Shown here piece after piece: positions 43,430 to 51,647 of a DNA stretch of 54,320 nucleotides. Positions within the stretch are counted from its first letter, which is position 1. Every line of letters starts with the position of its first letter. The DNA is taken from contig JAHJLI010000090.1 of NCBI GenBank assembly GCA_018821785.1, positions 1-54,320 on the forward strand. Direction: 5' to 3'. This stretch comes from Pseudomonadota bacterium (GTDB taxonomy: Bacteria; Desulfobacterota; Desulfobulbia; Desulfobulbales; Desulfocapsaceae). The position numbers and the translations under genes are program-made. The notes beneath the pieces were generated by a model. That model made no database searches and was not told where the DNA came from. It saw only the letters and a list, made by a program, of their open reading frames with translations.

Positions 43430-45660
43430 TGGCAGCCGTTGAACTTCTCGCCCCAGCCGGAAGTGTGGAAACATTTCGCGCTGCTCTCGACAGCGGGGCC
43501 GATGCCGTTTATGTAGGTGCACCGGGCTTTAACGCCCGAAACCTGGCAAGGGATCTGCGCCTTGAAGAAATCGGAGCGATGATTCATGCCTGCCATAAAC
43601 TGGGCAAAAAGCTCTTTGTCGCCGCCAATAGCCTGGTTCTCGAAAAAGAATTGCCGCTGGTAATAGAAAATCTGGCGCTGCTCCAGGAGCTGCAGCCGGA
43701 TGGATTAATCGTCCAGGATCTGGGTATAATCCGGCTGGTAAAAAACTATTTTCCCTTGCTGAGAATGCATGCCTCAACGCTGATGCTTGCCCACAATTCG
43801 GACGCAGTCCGATTCCTGGCAGCTCTTGGTTGTCAACGGGTTGTACTCGCTCGTGAGCTCACTTTGAAAGAAATAACGGCGATAACTGCAGGTTCCGGAG
43901 AAACCGAGATTGAAGTTTTCATTCATGGGGCCATGTGCTTTTCCTACTCCGGTCTCTGCATGTTTTCTTCCTACCTCGGCGGAAAAAGCGGTTTGCGCGG
44001 TCGCTGTGTTCAGCCATGTCGGCGTGCTTACAGCGAGGGAAGCCAGGGCAAAGGTCATGGGAAAAAGGCAGAGCCATCTCGTTATCTTTTTTCCATGAAC
44101 GATCTAAGCGGTCTGGATGTTCTTCCGGCCTTGCTGCAAACCGGCATCACCTCCTTGAAAATTGAAGGGCGGTTGCGATCAGCGCATTATGTGCAGTGCA
44201 TCGTCGGAGCCTATCGTCAGGTGCTCGATGCCGCCCCCGAGGATCAAGAAAGGGCCGTCGTTGCAGCAAAAGCCCTGGCCGATCGGGCGATGAGCCGCAA
44301 GACTTCACCCGGATATTTTCTTTCCCCTCAACCGGCCGAGGCAATCACACCTTTTCATTCCGGCAACATGGGTATCCATCTTGGCCGATTTACAACTATC
44401 AAGATGTCTGGGGGACAGCAAATTTGTAAATTTGTCCTGAAAGGGGACTTGACGGTCGGCGATCGACTTCGGCTGCACAGGGAGCCCTCTGGCGAGCGCA
44501 TGCCTTACCGGCTAAAAGCACTTTTTGTCTCGGGAGTTCAGCAGGATCAGGCTATTAGCGGCAGCAAGGTGTCGATAGCTTTGCCTGATGACTTTGAGAT
44601 GACAGCCGGTGGCCACGTCGAGGTGTATAAAATCGATAGTGCGGCCGGTCGGCCGGTCAATCCAAATTTTCTCGCAACCGCTGAAACTGCCAGGGAGCTT
44701 GCTGGAATACGCAAAAAGCTTTCTCGAAGCATAGAGCGTGTGGTTGTGAAGGTATGCGACAGCGATGAGCCCGATGTTGTCCCTGTGCCTGGAAAGAAAG
44801 GTGAAAAAAGGAGAAAACCGAGTCTTCGTCCCGGGCTGAAAAAAGGTCTGCCGCTTGAATGGTGGCTAAAGACCGATTCCGTGAAAACATTGCTTAGTGA
44901 CATGCCATTATCGCCTGACAGGGTCCTTTTGAGTTTTGATAAGCAGATTCTCAGCCAGGCGGGCAAGATCAAGACGACTCTCGGTTCAAAGGCCCGCATG
45001 GTGGTCTGGGCCCTGCCGCCTTTAATCATGGAAAATGAACTGAGCCGGTTCCATAAACAGATAACTATTCTGATGCGTACCGGCTTCAGGAGTTTTCAGC
45101 TGGGCCATATCAGCCAGGTGGCACTTTTCGGCAAAGAGAAGGTGCAGCTTTTTGCCGATTATACCTTGAATCTGTTGAATAGCCAGGCGATGGCCATGGC
45201 TGGTGATTTAGGGTTGAGCAGGGCGCAGGCAGCAATTGAGGTGGATCGTGATGCGCTCCGGGATCTTCTTGCAGAAAAAACACGAAATATCCCTGGAGGC
45301 GAAGAGAATCGCAAGGATCGCACTATTTCTGTCGGACTTACGGTTTACGGCGCTCCGGCCCTCTATACCTCGCGTCTTGCCGCGAACCATTTTCATTATG
45401 AGCGGCAGATTCTCAGCCCGAAAAATGAGGCCTATGTCATCAAAAAGATGGACGGATGCACTCAGACCTTTCCGGAAAGGCCTTTTTCGCTTTTGCCTTA
45501 TCTTCAGGAACTGCGGGATATGGGCGTTAACTATGTGGTTGTTGATATTTCAGGCGGTACGATTTCGGCTCGAAATCTCCAAGAGTTGCAAGATCGCCTG
45601 GCCAACAACGGAAGGTACGGTAAACTTTCCACCTTCAACTATCTGGGAAGGCTTGAGTAG
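43429..45660 (+). CDS. Large U32 family protein (RlhA/TrhP2-like, with DUF3656)
   Basis: The 743-residue protein has the U32 core in its first 300 residues (VELLAPAGSVETFRAALDSGADAVYVGAPGFNARN, then VFIHGAMCFSYSGLCMFSSYLGGKSGLRGRCVQPCRRAY, and SLKIEGRLRSAHYV), followed by a DUF3656-type region. Long U32 proteins of this group hydroxylate 23S rRNA C2501 (RlhA) or tRNA uridine, with prephenate as the oxygen-side cofactor. Four conserved Cys are in CFSYSGLC and CVQPC. It is the last gene of the purH-purN-pyrR operon, overlapping pyrR by one base. Which RNA it modifies cannot be told. Confidence 0.88.
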   Translation: MAAVELLAPAGSVETFRAALDSGADAVYVGAPGFNARNLARDLRLEEIGAMIHACHKLGKKLFVAANSLVLEKELPLVIENLALLQELQPDGLIVQDLGIIRLVKNYFPLLRMHASTLMLAHNSDAVRFLAALGCQRVVLARELTLKEITAITAGSGETEIEVFIHGAMCFSYSGLCMFSSYLGGKSGLRGRCVQPCRRAYSEGSQGKGHGKKAEPSRYLFSMNDLSGLDVLPALLQTGITSLKIEGRLRSAHYVQCIVGAYRQVLDAAPEDQERAVVAAKALADRAMSRKTSPGYFLSPQPAEAITPFHSGNMGIHLGRFTTIKMSGGQQICKFVLKGDLTVGDRLRLHREPSGERMPYRLKALFVSGVQQDQAISGSKVSIALPDDFEMTAGGHVEVYKIDSAAGRPVNPNFLATAETARELAGIRKKLSRSIERVVVKVCDSDEPDVVPVPGKKGEKRRKPSLRPGLKKGLPLEWWLKTDSVKTLLSDMPLSPDRVLLSFDKQILSQAGKIKTTLGSKARMVVWALPPLIMENELSRFHKQITILMRTGFRSFQLGHISQVALFGKEKVQLFADYTLNLLNSQAMAMAGDLGLSRAQAAIEVDRDALRDLLAEKTRNIPGGEENRKDRTISVGLTVYGAPALYTSRLAANHFHYERQILSPKNEAYVIKKMDGCTQTFPERPFSLLPYLQELRDMGVNYVVVDISGGTISARNLQELQDRLANNGRYGKLSTFNYLGRLE

Positions 45661-45701
45661 GCCTGGTCCTCAGAGCATAAATTGCAGTTTTTGCTGGTGG
45701 A

Positions 45702-46799
45702 TTAATTGGTTTTCTGGGGTTTGCCTTCGTCTAGGCGGCGCATGCCTTCCATGAGCAATTTCATGAAAAAGCCGATTTCCGGGGTGCTGAAGTCTTCCGG
45801 GGCTATCCCTGGGGTAAAACGGAATCGTCCGGATTTTTCCTTGAGAATCTGATAAAAGGCCAAGTCACCCGCATGGTCTGCATATTTTGCCTTGATAAGA
45901 GAGCCTTGGCGAAAGGAAAACCGGGCAGTACCCTTGCTGAGATCGGAAATGGTCAGAATTCCGGTTTTGCTGTTCATGTTCAGGGTTTGAAACAGGGCTT
46001 CGGCCGGGATTTCCGCGAGGTTACCGTTTATACCGGACGAGAGATCTTCGGCCCGAATTTTATTGGATCTATTCAGTCTTTCCGCCATGAGGCGGGAAAA
46101 ATATAGTTGGATTGCCGGATAAATATCTAAAATTTTGTTAAAATTCGGCTGATTGATATAGAGGATGGAGCTTGCTTCTTTGACCTGAATAGTGGCGTTG
46201 ACACTATCATTGCAGATGAGGCTCATCTCCCCGAACACCTCGCCCTTATCAAGGGTGGAGATGATGATACCGGCATCGTTCAAAACATTCACGCTACCTG
46301 TTACGATGATAAAGAATCTACCGCCCGGATCGCCCTTGCGAATAACTATATCGCCGGGTTTGTATTTGTTCAGCCTGAAATAGCTGATTACCGTGTCGAG
46401 GTGTTTTCCTTCGATATTCTTGAAAAACGAAAAGCTGCTGAGCAGGTGAACCATCGAGCCGAGTTCGTCGGACAAGCTGTTGTCGCTGTTTTTCGTCAGG
46501 TGTTCTTCCTTGCTGTGTTCGAGCTTAATAGAACCGGTGCAGCCGCTGCAGCTGATCATGCAGACCGGAATTTTGTCGGCACGCTCATACTGGATGACTA
46601 TTTTGCTAAGGTCGCCATTGAGTATTTTGCAAATTTTCCGTTCACCTGGGTATTTCACTATTGAGGTGGTGATAAAGCTGTTTTCACTTTCACTGGTGAG
46701 GGGGATGGCGATCCCGGAGAGCTCGAAGATATCACTGTATTGATAAAGCGGACAACTGCGACTTTCGACGATTCGAAAGAGTATTTTAGGAAAACCCAT
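45702..46799 (-). CDS. Cyclic nucleotide-binding and DUF4388 signalling protein with Cys-rich N-terminus
   Basis: A 365-residue cytoplasmic protein. N-terminal domain (1-95): a family I know only as a recurring partner in Desulfobacterota, ending in C80-M-I-S-C84-S-G-C87 with further Cys16 and Cys57, so a metal or Fe-S site is possible. Middle (about 118-235): cNMP-binding domain with GRFFIIVTGSVNVL and GEVFGEMSLICNDSVNATIQV. C-terminal (about 265-355): DUF4388/PATAN domain (GNLAEIPAEALFQTLNMNSKTGILTIS). No DNA-binding domain is present, so it acts through partners. It is monocistronic, convergent with the U32 gene and divergent from rpsT. Confidence 0.88.
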   Translation of the reverse strand: MGFPKILFRIVESRSCPLYQYSDIFELSGIAIPLTSESENSFITTSIVKYPGERKICKILNGDLSKIVIQYERADKIPVCMISCSGCTGSIKLEHSKEEHLTKNSDNSLSDELGSMVHLLSSFSFFKNIEGKHLDTVISYFRLNKYKPGDIVIRKGDPGGRFFIIVTGSVNVLNDAGIIISTLDKGEVFGEMSLICNDSVNATIQVKEASSILYINQPNFNKILDIYPAIQLYFSRLMAERLNRSNKIRAEDLSSGINGNLAEIPAEALFQTLNMNSKTGILTISDLSKGTARFSFRQGSLIKAKYADHAGDLAFYQILKEKSGRFRFTPGIAPEDFSTPEIGFFMKLLMEGMRRLDEGKPQKTN

Positions 46800-47115
46800 A
46801 CATTTTGCCTTGCAAGTAAGATTCTTTCAAATCAGTTCAGAGGAAAATTGTCGATCGGTGATTACCTTAGATTTAACCATAGCCTATCTTGGCTCCTGGT
46901 GTCAAATATGCTGAGACAATTGACTGAAGGTTATCGCATCCAGCTTTTGTTGATATCTGTTGACATATTGTCTTTGTTACATTATAAATTGCGATCTTTC
47001 ATTGTGAAATGTTTCGTGTCGGTGGCAAGAAGAAAATATTCGTTGGCCGGCAACTTGACAATACAAAAATATCAACTACTTGAAGAATTGATATATTTAC
47101 AGGAGGAGTATCTAC
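46800..47115. other. 316-bp region between divergent cNMP protein gene and rpsT
   Basis: No gene of its own. It includes the rpsT promoter (46960-46988) and a leader of about 120 nt. An open frame that crosses it (46740-47123) overlaps both flanking genes and is not protein-like. Confidence 0.6.
46960..46988 (+). promoter_or_regulatory. Sigma-70 promoter of rpsT
   Basis: TTGACA (46960-46965) and TATAAA (46983-46988) are separated by exactly 17 nt. This is one of the best promoter matches in the window. Transcription would start near 46995, giving a leader of about 120 nt before rpsT. Confidence 0.75.
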
Positions 47116-47388
47116 GTGGCTAATCATAAATCCGCTGAAAAAAGAAGTCGTCAGGCCCATGCTCAACGTTTGCGTAACAGAATTAATAGAACCAAAATAA
47201 AAACCATAGTGAGCAAGCTTGATGAAGCCGTTGCCTCAGGTTCGGCAGACGCAGCTCAGGAAGCTCTGAGGGCTGCTATTTCAGTGGTCGCCAAAACGGC
47301 AAGCAAAGGTACTATCCATAAGAAAACCGCATCCAGGAAGATATCTCGGCTGACCAAACGCGTCAATGCCATGAACACCGCCGCCTAG
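47116..47388 (+). CDS. rpsT: 30S ribosomal protein S20
   Basis: S20 binds 16S rRNA early in 30S assembly. The 90-residue basic, helical protein (ANHKSAEKRSRQAHAQRLRNR, then KGTIHKKTASRKISRLTKRVN) is typical. The start is GTG with GGAGGAG upstream. S20 in E. coli represses its own translation from an unusual start codon, and the long leader and GTG start here would suit such control. A strong terminator follows. Confidence 0.96.
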   Translation: MANHKSAEKRSRQAHAQRLRNRINRTKIKTIVSKLDEAVASGSADAAQEALRAAISVVAKTASKGTIHKKTASRKISRLTKRVNAMNTAA

Positions 47389-47432
47389 TTTTCTGATACC
47401 TAGCCCAGGAAAATGGGCGAATACGTTTGATC

Positions 47433-47473
47433 AAAGAGCCATGAAATCTTAAGATTTTATGGCTCTTTTTTTA
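47433..47473 (+). terminator. Rho-independent terminator of rpsT
   Basis: AAAGAGCCATGAAATC (47433-47448) pairs with GATTTTATGGCTCTTT after a 4-nt TTAA loop, then a run of T. This is a textbook terminator placed about 45 bp past the rpsT stop. Confidence 0.9.
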
Positions 47474-47579
47474 TTTCTGCCGCAGCTGAAGACTGGACAA
47501 GACCGTGATGCAGCTGGTATGTTGCACTCTTGCCGCTCGTTATGGCGAAAAAGAAGAGAACTTTGACCATCATCCCGAT

Positions 47580-47650
47580 CCCCGATAAACGGGATAAGTA
47601 CCTTGAACAAATTCGTTTATTATAAACAAGAAGTGAATTTTCGAGGTACT
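47580..47650 (+). repeat. Interspersed two-hairpin element, copy D (upstream of trpE)
   Basis: On the plus strand it reads CCCCGATAAACGGG, then ATAAGTACCTTGAACAAATT, then CGTTTATTATAAACAAGAAG and TGAATTTTCGAGGTACT. The first hairpin is CCCG/CGGG with an ATAAA loop. The outer stem is AGTACCT/AGGTACT. It ends 19 nt before the trpE start codon, in the place where a trp leader or attenuator would be expected. It is nevertheless the same element found at three other loci. Confidence 0.8.
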
Positions 47651-47669
47651 ACAAGACGAACAGGAACCA

Positions 47670-49169
47670 ATGGCACAGAGAATATTCCGCCCCGACAAAG
47701 ACCAGTTTGCAAATGATCTAAAGGTCAACCGACTGGTACCGGTTTCCACCCAAATAGTAACGGATCTCGACACTCCCTTGACCCTATTTTCCAAAGTAGC
47801 GGACGGGCGAAGTCACGCTTTTCTCTTCGAGAGCATGGAAGGTGGAGAAAAATGGGGACGTTTCTCATTTATTGGTTACGAACCCCTGGTGACCTTTACT
47901 TCCACCGGTGATTCGGTCCTGGTCAAGCAAATGCACAGAGGCGGCAAATCGAACAGCTTCACTGCCAATCCTCTTTGGGCCCTGAAATCGTTGATAAATG
48001 AAATTGGTGCCGCAGAATACGATTATCTTCCGAGGTTTTGTGGTGGGGCAGTTGGCTTTCTTGGCTATGATATGGTCAGGTTTATCGAGGACCTCCCCGA
48101 TGTTCGACCAGCCACTGAGTTGCCCGACTCATCGTTTATGGTGCCGAAAATCGTCCTTGTGCATGACAGCTTCAAGCAGACGGTGACTATCGTCTGCTGG
48201 GTGCAGGCCGATGACGGGGATGTCGATTCCCTGTATGAGAAAGCGCTGGCGCAGATAAATGAGGTAATTGTTAAGATCAAGCGGCCTGTGGAGCAGGCCC
48301 TCTTCCAGGAGAGCAGTGAAGGCTGCGGCGAACCGCATGTTTTTACCTCGAACATGGAAAAAGATCAATTTGCGGCCATGGTTGAACGGGCTAAGGAATA
48401 CATCCTGGCCGGTGACATCATTCAAGTTGTATTGTCCCAGCGGTTCCATACCTGTACTCATTTACCTCCTTTGGTTCTTTACCGAGCCTTAAGACACATC
48501 AACCCGAGTCCCTACCTTTTTTATTTGCGGCTGGGTGATGTGATCCAGATAGGATCGTCACCGGAGATTCTGGTGCGAAAAGACGGGCGCAATATCGAAC
48601 TGCGACCTATTGCCGGAACAAAAAGACGGGGCATAACGGAAGAGGAGGATCAGGCGCTTGAAAAGGAACTCCTGGCTGACCCAAAAGAGACGGCCGAGCA
48701 TCTAATGCTCGTCGATCTCGGTCGCAATGATGTGGGGCGAGTGGCCAAAGGTGGGCATGTCCATGTAGAGGATCTGTTAATAATAGAACGCTACAGCCAT
48801 GTCATGCACATCGTTTCCGGGGTTCATGGTGAGATTGCCGACGATAAAGACCAGTTTGATGTTATGGCTGCCTGCTTTCCTGCCGGAACCGTCAGTGGGG
48901 CACCGAAGATCCGCGCCATGCAGATTATCGATGAGCTGGAACCCGACAAGCGGGGTGCCTATGCCGGCTCTGTCGGCTATTTTGGCTTTTCCGGTAACAT
49001 GGATTTTTGTATAACCATCAGGACTTTCATTATGCACGGCACAAACCTGTGGATTCAGGCAGGGGCGGGGATTGTTGCCGATTCCCAGCCGGAGAAGGAG
49101 TTTGAGGAAACGGTCAATAAATCATTGGCCTTGCGTCGGGCGGTTGAACTGGCTGAGAAGGGATTTTAA
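47670..49169 (+). CDS. trpE: Anthranilate synthase component I
   Basis: Converts chorismate to anthranilate using ammonia from TrpG, the first step of tryptophan synthesis. The 499 residues have the tryptophan-feedback motif region (AFLFESMEGGEKWGRFSFIG), then FCGGAVGFLGYDMV, and the chorismate-binding part with VVLSQRFH, GSSPEILVR, PIAGTKRRG and the GAPKIRAMQIIDELEP catalytic segment. An AGGAACC SD lies between element D and the ATG. It is the first gene of trpEGDCF, with trpG 2 bp downstream. Confidence 0.97.
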   Translation: MAQRIFRPDKDQFANDLKVNRLVPVSTQIVTDLDTPLTLFSKVADGRSHAFLFESMEGGEKWGRFSFIGYEPLVTFTSTGDSVLVKQMHRGGKSNSFTANPLWALKSLINEIGAAEYDYLPRFCGGAVGFLGYDMVRFIEDLPDVRPATELPDSSFMVPKIVLVHDSFKQTVTIVCWVQADDGDVDSLYEKALAQINEVIVKIKRPVEQALFQESSEGCGEPHVFTSNMEKDQFAAMVERAKEYILAGDIIQVVLSQRFHTCTHLPPLVLYRALRHINPSPYLFYLRLGDVIQIGSSPEILVRKDGRNIELRPIAGTKRRGITEEEDQALEKELLADPKETAEHLMLVDLGRNDVGRVAKGGHVHVEDLLIIERYSHVMHIVSGVHGEIADDKDQFDVMAACFPAGTVSGAPKIRAMQIIDELEPDKRGAYAGSVGYFGFSGNMDFCITIRTFIMHGTNLWIQAGAGIVADSQPEKEFEETVNKSLALRRAVELAEKGF

Positions 49170-49171
49170 AA

Positions 49172-49777
49172 ATGCTCGTCATTATAGATAATTACGATTC
49201 GTTCACTTACAATATCGTGCAGACCGTCGCGGCCAATGCCTTGGCAGATGGACGCATTGAGGATATACGGGTCTTTCGCAACGACAAGATCTCCGTGCAG
49301 GAGATCGCCGCCCTGCATCCTGAACGTCTGTTGATTTCCCCTGGGCCCTGCACCCCGAAAGATGCCGGTATTTCCATCGAAGCGATCAAATTCTTCGCCG
49401 GCAAGCTCCCCATTCTTGGCGTATGTCTTGGCCATCAGGCCCTTGGTGAGGCTTTTGGCGGTACGGTTCTTCGGGCACGGCGGATAATGCATGGTAAGAC
49501 CAGCCCGATGTTTCATGATGGAGTTGGAGTTTTTACAGGCCTTCCAAGCCCCTTTGACGGCATGCGCTATCACTCCCTGGTGGTTGAAGAAAGTGATCTT
49601 CCTGCCTGCCTTGAGGTGACGTGCCGAACTGATGAAGGTGAGTTGATGGGTCTCCGTCATCGGGAGTTGGCCATTGAAGGGGTACAGTTTCATCCCGAGT
49701 CGATCATGACCCCTGCCGGAATACAGCTGTTGAAGAACTTTATGGACTCCGAATATTTACAGATGCTTCGGCGGTGA
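49172..49777 (+). CDS. trpG: Anthranilate synthase component II (glutamine amidotransferase)
   Basis: The 201-residue class I glutamine amidotransferase releases ammonia for TrpE. The catalytic triad is Cys85 in ILGVCLGHQALG with His174 and Glu176 in VQFHPES. The start (MLVIIDNYDSFTYNIVQ) and SPGPCTPKDAG are characteristic of the TrpG/PabA group. Since no separate pab genes are nearby, it may serve folate synthesis too, as in some bacteria. Confidence 0.96.
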   Translation: MLVIIDNYDSFTYNIVQTVAANALADGRIEDIRVFRNDKISVQEIAALHPERLLISPGPCTPKDAGISIEAIKFFAGKLPILGVCLGHQALGEAFGGTVLRARRIMHGKTSPMFHDGVGVFTGLPSPFDGMRYHSLVVEESDLPACLEVTCRTDEGELMGLRHRELAIEGVQFHPESIMTPAGIQLLKNFMDSEYLQMLRR

Positions 49778-49812
49778 AGCATGTCTTTAAAAATTAATCG
49801 GAAGAAGGAATC

Positions 49813-50856
49813 ATGAATATCAAACAAGCGATCAATAAAATCGTCACCGGCCAAGACCTGGCCGAGTCGGAGATGGTTGCCGTCATGAACGATATCATGG
49901 GCGGGAATGCTACCGACGCACAGATAGGCTCCTTTATTACTGCCCTGCGCATGAAAGGGGAAACTATCGACGAAATCGTCGGGGCGGTCCGGGTCATGCG
50001 TGAAAAGGCCACCTTTGTGGATGCCGGGATTGATACAGCCGCAGGACAGGTGCTCATGGATATCGTCGGTACTGGTGGTGATGGCTCCGGAACCTTCAAC
50101 GTGTCGACAACCACTGCTTTTGTTGTCGCTGCCGCAGGCATCCCCGTTGCCAAACACGGAAACCGGGCGGTGTCGTCGCATTGCGGCAGTGCTGATGTTC
50201 TCGAGGCCCTGGGCGTCAATTTGAGTCTTTCGCCGGAAACAGTCGCCGCATGTGTCAGGACGGTCGGCATCGGCTTTCTCTTTGCACCAATGCTGCACGG
50301 AGCCATGAAGCACGCCATCGGCCCGCGTCGGGAGATCGGTATTCGCTCAATTTTCAATATTCTCGGTCCGATGACCAACCCGGCCAGGGCAAATGTTCAG
50401 CTCACAGGGGTATTCGCAAGAGAGCTGACAACAATTCTTGCCGAGGTACTGGTTCGCCTGGGGATGAAACGGACACTGGTAGTCTGGGGTGAAGGTAATC
50501 TTGACGAGTTGACCATTACCGGTACATCACATGTTGCCGATGGTTGTGATGGCAAGGTGACCAGTTACACCCTTATCCCGGAAGATGTTGGTCTGACCAG
50601 AGCGACTCTCGCCGACATACGAGGCGGCGACAGTCCTGCCATAGCGGCGGAACAGGTGCGTCAGGTGCTCGGTGGTGAGTCTGGGCCCAAACTTGATATG
50701 GTTCTGTTGAATGCCGGGGCTGCCCTTCATGCTGCAGGCAAATGCACCACCATAGGGTCGGGCGTGACTTTTGCTCGTGAAATCATAGGTTCAGGTGCCG
50801 CCCTTGAAAAGCTTGAACAATTGGTCGGTTTTAGCCGTTCTGCGTCACTCACCTAG
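49813..50856 (+). CDS. trpD: Anthranilate phosphoribosyltransferase
   Basis: Joins anthranilate to PRPP. The 347-residue enzyme has the VGTGGDGSGTFNVSTTTAFV PRPP loop, KHGNRAVSSHCGSADVLEALG and the late GPMTNPA segment. It is a single-domain TrpD (not fused to TrpG). It is third in the trp operon, with a GGAAGAAGGA SD and a 35-bp gap after trpG. Confidence 0.96.
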   Translation: MNIKQAINKIVTGQDLAESEMVAVMNDIMGGNATDAQIGSFITALRMKGETIDEIVGAVRVMREKATFVDAGIDTAAGQVLMDIVGTGGDGSGTFNVSTTTAFVVAAAGIPVAKHGNRAVSSHCGSADVLEALGVNLSLSPETVAACVRTVGIGFLFAPMLHGAMKHAIGPRREIGIRSIFNILGPMTNPARANVQLTGVFARELTTILAEVLVRLGMKRTLVVWGEGNLDELTITGTSHVADGCDGKVTSYTLIPEDVGLTRATLADIRGGDSPAIAAEQVRQVLGGESGPKLDMVLLNAGAALHAAGKCTTIGSGVTFAREIIGSGAALEKLEQLVGFSRSASLT

Positions 50857-50868
50857 TTTGTAAATACT

Positions 50869-51642
50869 ATGATTCTCGATACGATTGTTGCAAGAAAAAG
50901 GCAGGAAGTTGTCGAGTTGCGGTCGAAAGGAATATTTCTTCCGGCTCAATTCCGGGATAAGGAAATCGATCCCCCACGCGGATTTTGCCGGGCATTGATG
51001 GCGTATCCAGGGGTTTCGGTTATTGCCGAGGTGAAAAAAGCTTCTCCTTCAAAAGGTATTATCTGCGCCGATTTTCAGCCGGTGAATATTGCCGGGAATT
51101 ATCATAAAAATGGAGCGCAAGCCATTTCCGTTCTCACCGATGTGGACTTTTTCCAGGGATCTCTACTGTATCTTTTGCAGGTGCGGGAGGCGGTGCCGCT
51201 GCCGATTCTCAGAAAAGATTTCATCATTGATGAACTGCAGATCAAGGAAGCGCATTTGCATGGGGCCGACGCCATCCTTCTCATTGCGGCAATTCTTGAC
51301 TTACAACAAATGAAAGATTACCAGGCATTAGCCAGTGAGTACGGGATGGATGTCCTGGTAGAAGTCCATGATGAATCAGAGACCGAACAGGCTCTCAAGG
51401 CGGGAAGTGAACTGATTGGAATCAATAATCGTAATTTGAAGACGTTTGCTGTCGATCTGGAAACAACCTTTCGTTTAAAAAGACTCATCCCCCCTCATAT
51501 TCCTGTGGTCAGCGAATCGGGACTGAAGACGGTGGAGGATTTTCGTCGTCTTATGAAGGAAGGTATCAAAGCGGCGCTCATCGGCGAAACGCTGATGCGG
51601 GCTGGTGTCGACAGCGATTTGTTGCGATCTTTGCGGGAATAA
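50869..51642 (+). CDS. trpC: Indole-3-glycerol phosphate synthase
   Basis: Closes the indole ring with loss of CO2. The 257-residue TIM barrel has VIAEVKKASPSKGII (catalytic Lys), ILRKDFIIDELQI, DAILLIAAIL, NNRNLKTFAVD and VSESGLKT. It is monofunctional, not fused to TrpF. It starts 12 bp after trpD. Confidence 0.96.
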   Translation: MILDTIVARKRQEVVELRSKGIFLPAQFRDKEIDPPRGFCRALMAYPGVSVIAEVKKASPSKGIICADFQPVNIAGNYHKNGAQAISVLTDVDFFQGSLLYLLQVREAVPLPILRKDFIIDELQIKEAHLHGADAILLIAAILDLQQMKDYQALASEYGMDVLVEVHDESETEQALKAGSELIGINNRNLKTFAVDLETTFRLKRLIPPHIPVVSESGLKTVEDFRRLMKEGIKAALIGETLMRAGVDSDLLRSLRE

Positions 51643-51647
51643 CGGAA

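Noticed and set aside
46740..47123. 127-codon plus-strand open frame overlapping the rpsT leader
   Set aside because: It runs through the start of the cNMP protein gene and the rpsT SD, and its composition is not protein-like; the region is better explained as promoter and leader.
47389..47669. Trp leader peptide or T-box upstream of trpE
   Set aside because: No Trp-rich short ORF and no T-box motif is visible; apart from the rpsT terminator, the clearest structure before trpE is element D.
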